From assembly GCA_028023455.1 (NCBI GenBank), contig JAQFVV010006341.1, positions 990,001 to 1,054,000 of the forward strand: a stretch of DNA of 64,000 nucleotides, given 5' to 3'. Of this stretch, positions 60,001 to 64,000 are shown one piece after another. The notes under the pieces were generated by a model that saw nothing but the letters and a program-made list of their open reading frames with translations, searched no databases and was not told where the DNA came from. Source of the DNA: Epiperipatus broadwayi. Lineage: Eukaryota > Onychophora > Udeonychophora > Euonychophora > Peripatidae. The position numbers were made by a program, and so were the translations under genes. Positions within the stretch are counted from its first letter, which is position 1. The number at the start of each line of letters is the position of its first letter.

Positions 60001-60738
60001 GGTAAATCTTTATTTTTGTGATATGCTATTTCAACACATGAAATTGTTTTTTTTTTGTCTGAAATTTAATCTTATTTGTCTCTTCTGAAAAAAGAGAAAC
60101 ACTTCATACTTAAAAGCGTTTTAAGTTATGATTTTTAATATTGCTCCAAAATTTTAGGGCGCATTAATATTTTTTCAGTACTGTTATCATTAATACTATT
60201 TAAAGAACTTTATTAATTTTTACAATTGAATCCTAATGACAATAACAACAATCTTCCTACTCAGATAAGTGCAAGATTATAGAATGCATTGCAGCTGATT
60301 GCTATGACTATTAATCATTTTACTGCAGAAATTCACTGACAGAAATGGTGATATTCCATAGATTGGTAGTCCCCATCTCACTAGAACTATATGTGGTGTT
60401 AATATTAAAGAACTAGAGGTTTTTACTTAATTAGAATATTTTATATAATTCATTGCTATTTGTTCTGACAAAATTAATCTTAATCAGAAACTTAATATTT
60501 TACTTACCTCTTTAAAAGTAAAGAGCTAAATAAAATGGATGACATTTTGTCTTAATTATTGTTGTTTTACTTTTTTTTTTTTTAATGTTGTTTTTTTTTT
60601 TAGTTTAAGAGTCATGCTGAGATCCAAGAATGCATCATTAAAGTTGAAGAACAGTTCCATGATTTATTATCTAAACAGTTGTCATTTGCTTCAGCTTGGA
60701 ATGACTATGTTTATAGCAACAGTAAAATAAAACAATGA
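2882..60738 (+). CDS. BAZ1B: BAZ1B/WSTF-like chromatin remodelling subunit, C-terminal 576 residues in 8 exons (5' part outside window)
   Basis: The eight exons have GT-AG borders and compatible phases (0,0,2,1,0,0,0), and sum to 1731 nt ending in TGA. In the partial protein: PHD finger 1 at about residues 2-46, an acidic D/E run at 70-84, PHD finger 2 at 93-134, a basic then Ser/Thr/Asn-rich linker (135-459) and a bromodomain at about 460-560, followed by a short tail. The bromodomain carries CEEIL, RFSWPFR and NKCSC, which are BAZ1B hallmarks. In this family the protein pairs with an ISWI ATPase (SMARCA5/SNF2H; the WICH complex) on chromatin in the nucleus. BAZ1B's atypical H2AX Tyr kinase region would be N-terminal and is not visible. 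Vertebrate BAZ1B has one PHD finger; the two seen here resemble the Drosophila Acf1 layout. The alternative, a BAZ1A/Acf1 gene, fits the bromodomain less well. Introns are 0.6-17.6 kb and full of transposons. Confidence 0.9.
3023..4283 (+). other. Intron between exons 1 and 2
   Basis: A 1.26-kb intron. Two thirds is a single TIR element (3269-4135); the rest is AT-rich with nothing recognisable. Confidence 0.8.
3269..4135. mobile_element. Non-autonomous TIR DNA transposon, copy 1 (8-bp TSD)
   Basis: About 45-50-bp imperfect terminal inverted repeats: the left end begins GGTCCTCATACTTATGACAA and the right end reversed begins GGTTCTCATACTTAAGACAA. Both run into a shared ATCCAT...CGATGGCACTGTT. 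The element is bounded by identical 8-bp AAGCATTT at 3261-3268 and 4136-4143. The interior has no transposase. Part of it (about 3600-4080) matches the element at 49069-49863 in inverted orientation. An 8-bp duplication suits hAT- or P-type transposases; I cannot decide which. Confidence 0.8.
4284..4349 (+). CDS. BAZ1B: Exon 2 of window: Ser/Arg-rich spacer after PHD1
   Basis: A short exon of 22 codons, phase 0 on both sides, acceptor aatag and donor gtaaga. It encodes PASSSRRTSR followed by TRNYKEYDTSDE. The first residues after the PHD finger (Gln-Pro-Ala then Arg/Ser and an Arg-Asn-Tyr) parallel vertebrate BAZ1B, which supports both the exon call and the orthology. It is too small to be found by ORF length; support is splice phase plus homology. 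Confidence 0.88.
4923..5092 (+). CDS. BAZ1B: Exon 3 of window: acidic run and first three zinc-ligand pairs of PHD2
   Basis: 56 codons plus two bases, acceptor tttttag, donor gtgatt (weaker than the other donors). It begins with 15 residues that are nearly all Asp/Glu, then gives CSRC, a GGDEGLIF loop, CSKC and HKDC, the first six ligands of a second PHD finger. The AG left over joins the G of the next exon to make Arg. The last zinc pair is across a 6.7-kb intron, so this finger is split between exons. Confidence 0.9.
5228..5995. repeat. Direct repeat B, left copy
   Basis: Begins TGCTGTATCCTGAGG and contains AGCTAAATAAATAAACAATA, ATTTATTTAATAA and near its end AAATGTTATTAAAGTGAAGA. The same landmarks recur in order at 6458-7250. 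The copies are about 1.23 kb apart in the same orientation. They could be LTRs of an internally deleted retrotransposon or an old tandem duplication; no coding remains lie between them. Confidence 0.65.
6458..7250. repeat. Direct repeat B, right copy
   Basis: Begins TGCTGTGTTCTGAGG and follows the left copy landmark by landmark, with many substitutions and small indels. Nothing in it is coding. The divergence between the copies indicates an old event. Confidence 0.65.
7400..8440 (-). pseudogene. Reverse-transcriptase relic, probably Penelope-like
   Basis: Read on the minus strand, about 8330-8220 gives LVQSIGSMHIKEGYKLASLD (an RT motif A neighbourhood ending L-x-S-L-D). At 7953-7942 the expected Y-V-D-D motif reads Y-I-N-D, followed by VLV. 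Frames shift repeatedly between these points. A 76-codon open stretch (7634-7404) may belong to its C-terminal part but has no motif I can assign. The loss of the first YVDD Asp and the frameshifts show it is dead. The Penelope assignment is inferred from the motif style and could be wrong. Confidence 0.5.
9161..9204 (-). ncRNA. Hammerhead-ribozyme-like motif, P1 left arm
   Basis: Minus-strand order: helix I strand CUCCA, core CUGAGGC, helix II GAGC-CAUAA-GCUC, GAAA, helix III ACC-AGUU-GGU, then cleavage-site C (triplet GUC) and helix I partner UGGAG. All three helices pair perfectly. Against the consensus core CUGANGA, A9 is C, which should impair cleavage. Predicted scission is between 9166 and 9165. 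Confidence 0.75.
9238..9281 (+). ncRNA. Hammerhead-ribozyme-like motif, P1 right arm
   Basis: Plus-strand mate of the left-arm motif: CUCCA (9238-9242), core CUGACAU (9243-9249), helix II GAGC/GCUC with CAUAA loop, GAAA (9263-9266), helix III ACC/GGU, cleavage-site C at 9276, then UGGAU. G8 and A9 of the core are changed and one helix I pair is lost, so it is predicted inactive. The lesions differ from those in the left arm. Confidence 0.75.
10809..10848 (+). ncRNA. Isolated hammerhead-like motif
   Basis: CUGAUGA at 10813-10819, one extra U, helix II GACU (10821-10824) with AGUC (10832-10835), GAAA at 10836-10839, then CUGUU and AG. Both conserved core strings are intact. Helix III (ACUGU) is tiny and nearly self-complementary, and helix I shows only two or three pairs. 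AATAAAG follows, as near some retroelement ends. Either a minimal ribozyme relic or a chance resemblance. Confidence 0.45.
11100..11515 (+). repeat. LTR-like segment
   Basis: Less AT-rich than its surroundings, with GGCGGAAACATAAAAACTCT near the start, CACATCAGCC, a CAATAAAG signal at about 11432 and a CCACCTTTATCCCCA end. A region at 34140-34400 shares the order ...AAGGT..CAAA..CAGCCTT.TTAT.... This looks like a solitary LTR with its polyadenylation signal, but I found no target duplication or coding remains. Confidence 0.3.
11823..11905 (+). CDS. BAZ1B: Exon 4 of window: end of PHD2 and basic linker
   Basis: 83 nt between acceptor tttttag and donor gtatgt. Joined in phase 2 to the previous exon it reads RSTWRCCDC, giving the conserved Trp two residues before the final CxxC pair of the PHD finger. 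A basic tail rich in Lys and Arg (AEKRKGTRQKSK) follows and could contribute to nuclear localisation or DNA contact. One A is left over and completes an Asn codon with the next exon. The exon is far from its neighbours (6.7 kb and 2.7 kb introns); the zinc ligands make it secure. Confidence 0.9.
11906..14592 (+). other. Intron between exons 4 and 5
   Basis: 2.7 kb. From about 12520 to 13340 the base composition is less AT-rich and words such as GAGCTCAT, GAACACTGA and GTCATA recur irregularly, like a strongly decayed repeat; no period could be fixed. The remainder is AT-rich with nothing recognisable. Confidence 0.6.
14593..15509 (+). CDS. BAZ1B: Exon 5 of window: long low-complexity linker
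   Basis: 917 nt, acceptor ttttttag, donor gtaaga, open throughout in the frame fixed by the flanking exons (306 codons). An in-frame Met at 14508 belongs to the intron and is not a start. The sequence is rich in Ser, Asn, Thr, Lys and Asp with no recognised domain. It has a basic N-terminal part (KSRSKK, NRKR), an acidic cluster near 15000-15045 (DEETSDLDLEDF) and a Ser/Thr-rich C-terminal half. A four-unit 13-residue repeat sits near its start. In BAZ1 proteins the region between PHD and bromodomain is similarly disordered and poorly conserved. Confidence 0.88.
14694..14849 (+). repeat. Four tandem 13-codon (39-bp) repeats inside exon 5
   Basis: Residues about 188-239 of the partial protein read as four units with the pattern K-x-[SN]-[SA]-R-[RK]-x-x-[DNE]-[ND]-x-x-x, for example KINSRRLMDNVNT then KISSRKSIDNEDD. 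The period of exactly 39 bp is kept with no frame change, so this looks like an in-frame coding minisatellite that has diverged. Each unit offers a basic S-R-R/K patch flanked by acidic or polar residues. Confidence 0.8.
18313..18402. repeat. Two tandem 45-bp repeats in a possible LTR
   Basis: Two units start at 18313 and 18358, each reading GATATCTG[TC]ATAAAC[AG]ATATCTTA...TTAATAAGCTTGGA in order, with five or six differences. Downstream TTGAATAAATTG (near 18478) resembles a polyadenylation signal. Duplicated enhancer-like units ahead of such a signal are common in LTRs, but I could not define LTR ends. Confidence 0.6.
20401..21161 (-). mobile_element. Internally deleted mariner transposon
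   Basis: About 30-bp terminal inverted repeats (left TACAAGGTGCAACAATTTAA, right reversed TACAAGGTATTACAATTTAA) start and end with TA, as expected for TA target duplication. On the minus strand the right half reads FCVKIGKCATETLQLLQVAY and DEDAIKN (the mariner N-terminal helix-turn-helix). The left half reads LDNPAYLPDF, the counterpart of HPPYSPDL. At 0.76 kb, against about 1.3 kb for full elements, the middle with the first catalytic Asp is missing. Stops and frameshifts make it inactive. Confidence 0.85.
24256..24298 (-). ncRNA. Hammerhead-ribozyme-like motif, P2 left arm
   Basis: On the minus strand the core CUGACGA (24292-24286) is intact, followed by AGC-CACAA-GCC and GAAA (24272-24269). 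The helix III and cleavage-site region reads ACUACUU where the right arm has ACUAGUC, so cleavage is not expected. Helix I is partly lost. Confidence 0.65.
24306..24347 (+). ncRNA. Hammerhead-ribozyme-like motif, P2 right arm
   Basis: Helix I strand UCCUCA (24306-24311) pairs perfectly with UGAGGA (24342-24347). Between them lie core CUGACAA, helix II GGC-CACAA-GCC, GAAA (24332-24335) and CUAGU, with cleavage-site C at 24341 (triplet GUC). Helix III is the self-complementary ACUAGU, which could form only between two molecules or two motifs. The one clear core lesion is G8 to A. Helix I differs in sequence from P1 but keeps pairing. Confidence 0.8.
26620..27690 (+). pseudogene. RTE-like LINE remnant, copy 2
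   Basis: Follows the copy at 38760-41540 in order: matches to 39790-40150 at the left (for example GACATGCAATTAAATTTA), to the RT region in the middle, and to the last part near 27575 (TGGATGAAATAAGA). Large internal deletions leave about 1.1 kb. No endonuclease portion and no open frame remain. Minus-strand open frames here are incidental. Confidence 0.7.
29906..29947 (-). ncRNA. Decayed hammerhead-like motif, P3 left arm
   Basis: Minus strand: CUGUUGA (A6 changed to U), then AAGC-AGUAA-GCUA, GAAA (29923-29920), then UUACUCUUGGGGAU. It aligns position by position with the P2 left-arm motif. The cleavage triplet is not preserved. Recognisable mainly by homology to P2. Confidence 0.55.
30104..30136 (+). 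ncRNA. Decayed hammerhead-like motif, P3 right arm
   Basis: The core CUGAUGA (30109-30115) is perfect and ACUAGUC (30125-30131) keeps the cleavage triplet. About nine bases of helix II loop are missing and GAAA reads GAUA. Helix I retains UCA/UGA. It shows the ancestral core most clearly but cannot fold fully. Confidence 0.6.
33128..33205 (+). CDS. BAZ1B: Exon 6 of window: bromodomain helix Z and WPF shelf
   Basis: 26 codons, phase 0 at both ends, acceptor tttatag, donor gtgagt. It encodes ICEEILQKLMRSRFSWPFRV and then PVDKKQ. The Trp-Pro-Phe shelf that lines the acetyl-lysine pocket is intact, and CEEIL...RFSWPFR...PV is the BAZ1B-type start of the domain. It lies between introns of 17.6 and 13.7 kb and is invisible to ORF-length methods. 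Confidence 0.92.
34140..34560 (+). repeat. Possible LTR or retroelement leader
   Basis: A less AT-rich island resembling 11275-11430 in the order AAGGT..CAAA...CAGCCTT.TTAT...TTGTAACTTC, with a CAAATAAAAATC polyadenylation-like site at about 34384. No target duplication seen. It may be the leader of the gag relic 2 kb downstream, but that link is inference. Confidence 0.3.
36380..36930 (+). pseudogene. Decayed retrotransposon gag
   Basis: In the + frame, 36495-36550 reads KKLNNYFSPQPSKYVTRLHF followed by arginine-rich sequence, the typical gag context before the Q-x3-ES box. RDLTYKEMS follows near 36705. A zinc-knuckle start CYCCGK occurs at about 36862 and its second half (SHGAK) is in another frame. 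Several stops interrupt it. Ty3/gypsy-type gag is most likely. No pol region follows within 2 kb. Confidence 0.5.
38760..41540 (+). pseudogene. RTE-like non-LTR retrotransposon (endonuclease + RT), copy 1
   Basis: A nearly full-length but frameshifted LINE. Endonuclease: YAPTSSHSDE at about 39188, GDFNA (39290) and SDHRL (39543). RT: EQAGFKSGFS (40399), LCFGFIDYEKAFDSI (40495), GDSISPKLF (40680) and LDFADGVVF (40787-40813), where the catalytic FADD reads FADG. A C-terminal region with WVRETGVTDLV and RWMDEIRKW precedes a GATGATGATGG end, typical of RTE-clade elements. At least six frameshifts or stops separate the motifs, so it is inactive. Confidence 0.8.
45605..45779. mobile_element. Half copy of the P2-type ribozyme element
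   Basis: Shares with the left half of P2 the tail AAACATCACATGA[TC]CATC and the stretch ATCAATGGATGC[TC]AGAA.GC, TTGTGCATAAAATCCC and CCAATATC.CC. Homology stops at CCAGACTAG (45771-45779), five bases past the predicted hammerhead cleavage position (about 45774), and unrelated sequence follows. The second arm is absent. No clear target duplication was found. Confidence 0.75.
46881..47021 (+). CDS. BAZ1B: Exon 7 of window: bromodomain ZA loop to helix B
   Basis: 47 codons, phase 0 at both ends, polypyrimidine acceptor and donor gtaatg. It encodes the ZA loop (YPDYHEVIENPLDF), the NKCSC stretch shared with BAZ1B and helix B (ELISDVQLVLNNARQYPK). Bromodomains of this family normally have Tyr-Asn at the end of helix B; here the codons at 47013-47018 read Tyr-Pro. 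The alignment to the next exon (KSHAEI) is gap-free against BAZ1B, so the substitution is not obviously a splice error. Confidence 0.92.
47984..48028 (-). ncRNA. Hammerhead-like motif in left pLTR
   Basis: Minus strand: helix I ACAC (48028-48025), core CUGAAGA, an extra A, helix II GAGGGG...CCUCUC (one G-U pair), GAAA (47995-47992), helix III CGU, cleavage-site U, then GUGU pairing with ACAC. Helix III (ACGU) is self-complementary, so a dimeric fold would be needed. The extra base before helix II departs from the consensus. Hammerheads are known in Penelope-like elements. Confidence 0.6.
48060..48140 (-). other. tRNA-like module in left pLTR
   Basis: Read on the minus strand it has an A-box-like TGGCTCAGTTGG (48128-48117) and a B-box-like GGTTTGAATCC (48070-48060), spaced as in a tRNA gene with an enlarged middle. 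It has no CCA end or clean cloverleaf and is repeated in the right pLTR, so it is element sequence and not a cellular tRNA gene. It may act as an internal RNA polymerase III promoter. Confidence 0.55.
49069..49863. mobile_element. Non-autonomous TIR transposon, copy 2, nested in the PLE
   Basis: Terminal inverted repeats of about 40 bp include TTGTTAATTAGCCACTGTAC and, further in, GCTGTTTGTGTGCAAAAACA (left) with a matching right end. Near-identical 8-mers AAAAAATC (49061-49068) and CAAAAATC (49864-49871) flank it; removing the insert rejoins the PLE frame (VTKN then P). Its interior matches copy 1 at 3600-4080 in opposite orientation. The ORF at 49098-49292 is part of this non-coding interior. 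Confidence 0.8.
49915..50217. mobile_element. Palindrome P4, PLE-pLTR-like, nested in the PLE (12-bp TSD)
   Basis: A near-complete inverted repeat (49931-50218) centred on CAGGTTAGTAATTATTAACCTG. ATTATTCAGAAA at 49903-49914 and 50218-50229 is a 12-bp target duplication. Excising the insert restores the host ORF across the junction (LQALFRKDRK). Its outer sequence (GGATTATTTCCATCAT, GTTAGTAATAACACAT) resembles the host PLE's own pLTR end (GGACTATTTCCATCAT, GTTAGTAATAGCACAT), so it is a miniature derivative of a related PLE. Confidence 0.85.
51297..51931 (+). repeat. Right pLTR of the PLE
   Basis: Carries the endonuclease C-terminus (51344-51625, ending RNQEEPHR), a tRNA-like module with A box TGGCTCACTTGG (51664-51675) and a good B box GGTTCGAATTC (51723-51733), a hammerhead-like motif and an AATAAAG site near 51866. 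Compared with the inverted left copy, the segment encoding the IGET motif is deleted. Confidence 0.85.
51764..51811 (+). ncRNA. Hammerhead-like motif in right pLTR
   Basis: Counterpart of the left-pLTR motif: CUGAAGA (51769-51775), extra A, helix II with CCUCUC, GAAA (51798-51801). The helix III and cleavage region has diverged to CAUGCAUAUA and helix I no longer pairs well. Probably inactive. Confidence 0.5.
52285..53140. mobile_element. Decayed, interior-less PLE inverted pair
   Basis: The left half (about 52285-52800) is a minus-strand pLTR whose endonuclease C-terminus is still open at 52769-52533 (ADMIMANNSI, ALINFGLKKK). The right half (about 52800-53140) is a + strand partial copy lacking that ORF, ending ACATTTAATAAATAG. 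Both align to the pLTRs of the PLE 350 bp upstream but are much more diverged. The hammerhead position is degraded (ACGAAGAAGAG; CAAGGAAGAAAG). Confidence 0.65.
55839..56467 (-). pseudogene. Gypsy integrase remnant
   Basis: Two open pieces on the minus strand. The first (56467-56195) has LERLDVVHAGPMNGYIIIIA and DSYSKWAEYKLI, the first and neighbouring catalytic region of Ty3/gypsy integrase. The second (56039-55839) begins TPPCNPELNGLAEKAVQQLK, the region of the catalytic Glu. A frameshift and the decayed second-Asp region separate them. Confidence 0.8.
56780..56850 (-). pseudogene. Gypsy aspartic protease remnant with Asp-to-Asn change
   Basis: Minus strand reads KITMEVNSGAKCFVI followed by a stop a few codons on. 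The catalytic D-T/S-G of retroviral-type proteases is N-S-G here, which would abolish activity. Assignment rests on this motif and its position between gag and integrase. Confidence 0.6.
57163..57393 (-). pseudogene. Gypsy gag fragment
   Basis: An open 76-codon stretch with KQSPHEHYLYYNLALKMLAK, CYFISNLDDMLMDQLVFGI and FRKILLSEPNL, the conserved gag order seen in Ty3/gypsy elements (KQ..ES...Y...LR.LAK.C.F, D.ML.D.LV.GI, R..LL.EP.L). Downstream on the minus strand (about 57070-57030) a zinc knuckle starts CYCCKEKDY; its His and last Cys both read Tyr. Confidence 0.75.
60604..60738 (+). CDS. BAZ1B: Exon 8 of window: bromodomain helix C, C-terminus and stop
   Basis: 44 codons and TGA, following a long T-rich tract and acceptor tttttag. 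It encodes FKSHAEIQECIIKVEEQFHD and LLSKQLSF, matching the last bromodomain helix, then a 14-residue polar tail with no homology I recognise. The tail is much shorter than the C-terminus of human BAZ1B. A longer ORF overlapping this exon is in a different frame and is incidental. No downstream exon is required because the stop is in frame. Confidence 0.88.
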   Translation, partial: FKSHAEIQECIIKVEEQFHDLLSKQLSFASAWNDYVYSNSKIKQ

Positions 60739-61310
60739 GGGTGTGCTTCTTCTAAACTATATGTTTTTGATTTGCAGAACTGAATTCCTAAGTATATTTT
60801 GTATATAAGCAGGAAATCAAGATGACTGTTTGTCTAGATGGCTACTTTCCAAATCAAGAAAATTCTAGAATTGCTTTTTAGCAAGTATATTGTGATAACC
60901 GTTTCACTAGTTTGTCGTAGTTTGCCTTGGATTGTGTTACAGTGCTGTCTCAAATTGGAAACTTTTGTAATATTTACAAACAGGTTTTATTTTATTGAAT
61001 TAAAAAACAAAGCATTTAATTAAGTATTCCACACAAACTCTTTGGTCAAGGGAATCATAATTAGTTTTAATAATTTGCTGTAGTTATTCCATTATTAGCT
61101 ATTGGACAAAAAATAATTTTTGAGGGTAAAAAATGAATTTTTCTTCTAAAAAAAATTAAGAAGTATTAATTTGAGGCATAATTGTCTAAATATCCGGGTA
61201 AGTTGTATATTTAGAATTGATACCAGCGCACTTTAATTTTTATTCATCATGAGTTAAAATTACTTTGCTGTCTATTCATTTGTTGGCAGGTCATGTAAGA
61301 CAAATAAAAA
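60739..61310 (+). other. Likely 3' UTR with candidate poly(A) signals
   Basis: The sequence after the stop is AT-rich and non-coding. ATTAAA occurs at 60999-61004 and AATAAA at 61303-61308. Either could direct polyadenylation; AATAAA words are common by chance at this base composition, so the true end is uncertain. Confidence 0.3.
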
Positions 61311-64000
61311 TATTTAATATTCAAACTGTGTTAGTTTGTTTTTTATATTATTCACAACTAAAGTCAAATTTTAATTGCACAATAATTCAAACTCAACTAA
61401 TTATATTTATAATTAATGATACATGCAAACATTTAATATTTATATTTTTAAGTCTGAGTTTTTCAAACTTTTGAAAATATCATGTTGTATATCTCTTTGT
61501 AAGTAAATAAGTAGAATTCTTTTTTTTTTTTTTATAAAGGCATCTTTAATATAAAATTGTCTTCTAGAATAGTAGATTGTCCCAATATTTCTAATGATTG
61601 AAAACTCTACCTCATAAAATGTAGTGGCCCAGTAACGTTATATAATAACATTTTTTTGGAAGAACAATGCCATCAAGCGGGATGAATTGTCATACAAACG
61701 AATACCTTTTTTTTTCTTTTTGACCTTCTCTTACTACAGATTGACTTTTAGCTGCAGTAATTTTATTATTTTGAGGTTATTTTCATTAATTTGTGAACAG
61801 TTAATACCACATTTGTGCTTAATCAATAAAAGCAGATTGCAGTGGAAAGAGTGTCACACTCTGGAGCATAAAAGTCTCCAGGTTGGCAATGAAGCCATTC
61901 AATTATTTATTTTATTTTTAATAAAACATTCTTATTAGACAGTGAGACCACATTTATTTTAAACAATATATTTTCAGTACTGCTTTGTAATTACTTCTGC
62001 AATGTAAAATATTCAAATGGTTAGTCACTTTCAAGGAATGAAAGTGAAAGGCTGAGTCCCAATAGAGGAAACTTAGCTCTCAGGTCTACCACTTTATTTC
62101 TACATAAACCGTATAGTGCATTATTTATTCTCTTTTTGTAGGTATTTAAATTTTGATGTCAAATCCATTAAGAAAATGTATTAGTAGCTATTCTCTTCAG
62201 ACTTGTTTCTGACTTGGAGCCTTTGCCACTGAAGCACCTGCCAAACTCCCATAATTACTCAAGCATATAGTAGCTAACTCTGAGCAAGACTGGAGAGAAT
62301 ATGGAAAACCATGCTGTATTGATATAAAAATTTGTGCATATTAAAAGAAAACTTAAATTCAATTTTGCATTTTAATACAGTTTAAAGATAGTGAGTACTA
62401 TATGAAAATTGAGTTTTACTTGTCATTATAAAACTGAAAGCAGGAGTAAAAATGGACAGCACAATTATAACAGTAAAAGATGCAAGACAAAGAGTAGATT
62501 AAAAAAGAAAATAGCAACCAAGAAATAGGATAAACTCATTAAAATGATAGCATTTTAACTTCAAATTGCTTTTAAGCTAAAAACTTATAATGTAGTTTTC
62601 AAGATATTGTGATGATAATTAGTCAAGATTATTACAATATCTTAAATAGCATATTTCAAATTCTTAGCTCTGTGATTTTCAATGATTGATTGAATTAAAA
62701 TCTCATTCCAGCTTTCACAATTCTTCATTATCCTATTTTTATTCTCTTTCATTAGTAACCACTGATCTTTGAAAATGTGTACAATCATAACCATGATGGT
62801 CAAATCCATGTCTGCAGTAACAATTGTAGGATGTAGTAAAACCACTGGTTAATCTAGTTCTTGGTTGAAATTTCTTTGATATTTTGCTAAACTATTCAAA
62901 AAAAAATTAAAACCCTAAATAAATAATTATAAACATATAAAATTTTATTATCTTAGCTGTTCTTATTAAAGTTATTTCTTGTTTTTTTGTAATCCTAGTT
63001 TTCATATTAAAACTTTTATTCTATATACATATTAGGTCATAATTTTTTGTGCCTAGATAAATCTGCTTTTTTTTATAACTTAATGCTAATAATATAGAAA
63101 TAAAATTTGTGTTTATACTTCACCTTGAACCCACTGTTGATAAGGACTTTAATAAAGGAAGCATGCTTCATTGCAAATGATGACAATGCAATAAATTGGA
63201 AAGAAGCATGCTTTTCCATCTCTAGAAAGTGGACTGTATGAAGACATGGAATCAATTTGCATAAATTACTACCCAGTTTTTAAAAACCACAACTCAGTCC
63301 AACACTACTTGTTTGCGTAAAGTGCAATTTGTAACTTGCTAATAATATACTTTAATAGAAAAGGTTTTGACTAATTATGCTTTAACTATATTCAAAGTTG
63401 AATTTTTTTTTTTTTTATATTTATTTTATTAATAGCCACTTCTATGTGTAGAGTTTAAATTTACCATTAAATAAAATATATCAATTCCAACCTACTAACA
63501 TGCATATTTATTAATCCGAATCAATACATAATACAATTGAAATCTGTTTCTACTACTCTGAATCTTCCAGTTGTAAATCCTTTTATGATTTTTAAATTAT
63601 GTTAATTATTATATTTTCCTGATTAACATTGCATTTCAATCATATTTATTTGGCAATCTTTTCACATATTCTTTCCAAGTCCTGATCATTTCCTGAATGA
63701 TATATTATATGTCTTGGAACAATTTTGGCCCCATACTCTTTATTCACATAAGTATTATCTAAGAAATTTGTTTGCTGCTAATTCTACATATCTCTTTCAT
63801 TGAGCCTACTATTGCTTTAATCATTAAAAAAAATTATACTTCTTCATTCAACAGTTCTTTTTAAAACTACCAAATTCAATCTTCTTATCTTTTTCATGAT
63901 TTTAACATTCCTTAACAATATTTATTGTTTTCAAAACTATTCAGATCCATAGATTCAATTCTAGAAATCTGCTCAAATTGTTTTGTTTTCCCAGAAATGT
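61311..64000. other. Downstream sequence without recognised genes
   Basis: AT-rich. Apart from the TIR-element end at 61627-61710 I see no gene or named repeat. ORFs such as 61687-61938 and 62845-62642 are short and match nothing I recognise. Confidence 0.6.
61627..61710. mobile_element. End fragment of the 3.3-kb-type TIR transposon
   Basis: GGCCCAGTAACGTTATATAA and ACAATGCCATCAAGCGGGAT followed by GAATTGTCATAC match the reverse complement of about 3265-3350. It is one terminal inverted repeat plus adjacent interior, showing the family has at least three copies in the window. Confidence 0.65.

Larger units (their letters stand above)
47022..60603 (+). other. 13.6-kb intron between exons 7 and 8
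   Basis: Contains the PLE (47866-51931), a decayed PLE pair (52285-53140) and a minus-strand gypsy element (about 55295-57925). The stretches 53150-55290 and 57930-60600 are AT-rich with scattered short open frames and nothing recognisable, apart from a G9 run near 59474. Confidence 0.75.

Noticed and set aside
60539-60730. 63-codon ORF overlapping the last exon
   Set aside because: It is in a different frame from the bromodomain exon (60604-60738), which has homology and a matching splice phase.

Overview
The window comes from an AT-rich invertebrate animal genome. It has long introns, GT-AG splice sites and abundant decayed transposable elements; an arthropod such as a chelicerate is my guess, and no species can be named. 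It holds one host gene on the + strand, entered from within. Eight coding exons (2882-3022, 4284-4349, 4923-5092, 11823-11905, 14593-15509, 33128-33205, 46881-47021, 60604-60738) join in phase into 576 C-terminal residues ending in TGA. They encode two PHD fingers, an acidic stretch, a low-complexity linker and a bromodomain. The bromodomain is of the BAZ1B/WSTF type, so the gene is a BAZ1B-like subunit of an ISWI-type chromatin remodeller. The N-terminal half (WAC, DDT and WHIM regions in this family) lies upstream of base 1.

The introns (up to 17.6 kb) make up nearly all of the window and are filled with dead mobile DNA. From left to right: a mariner relic (about 130-495); a TIR element with an 8-bp target duplication (3269-4135); two 0.8-kb direct repeats (5228-7250); a minus-strand reverse-transcriptase relic, probably Penelope-like (7400-8440); palindromic ribozyme elements (9002-9377, 24090-24451, 29844-30232) and a half copy (about 45605-45779); an internally deleted mariner (20401-21161); two RTE-like LINE copies (about 26620-27690 and 38760-41540); a decayed gag region (36380-36930); a Penelope-like element (PLE) with GIY-YIG endonuclease and inverted terminal pLTRs (47866-51931), itself hit by a second TIR element and a small palindrome; a decayed PLE inverted pair (52285-53140); and an internally deleted minus-strand Ty3/gypsy element (about 55295-57925).

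The most interesting signal is a set of at least nine hammerhead-ribozyme-like motifs. Six sit as head-to-head pairs at the centres of three 360-390-bp palindromic insertions with 11-15-bp target duplications. Two lie in the inverted pLTRs of the PLE, next to a tRNA-like A/B-box module. One stands alone at 10.81 kb. Helix sequences differ between families while pairing is kept, and the core lesions differ copy by copy. This suggests a once-active family of Penelope-related, retrozyme-like palindromes that is now dead at these loci.

A second point is in the host gene: the bromodomain position that normally holds the acetyl-lysine-binding Asn reads Pro. No complete mobile-element gene, canonical tRNA or rRNA gene, or CRISPR array is visible.
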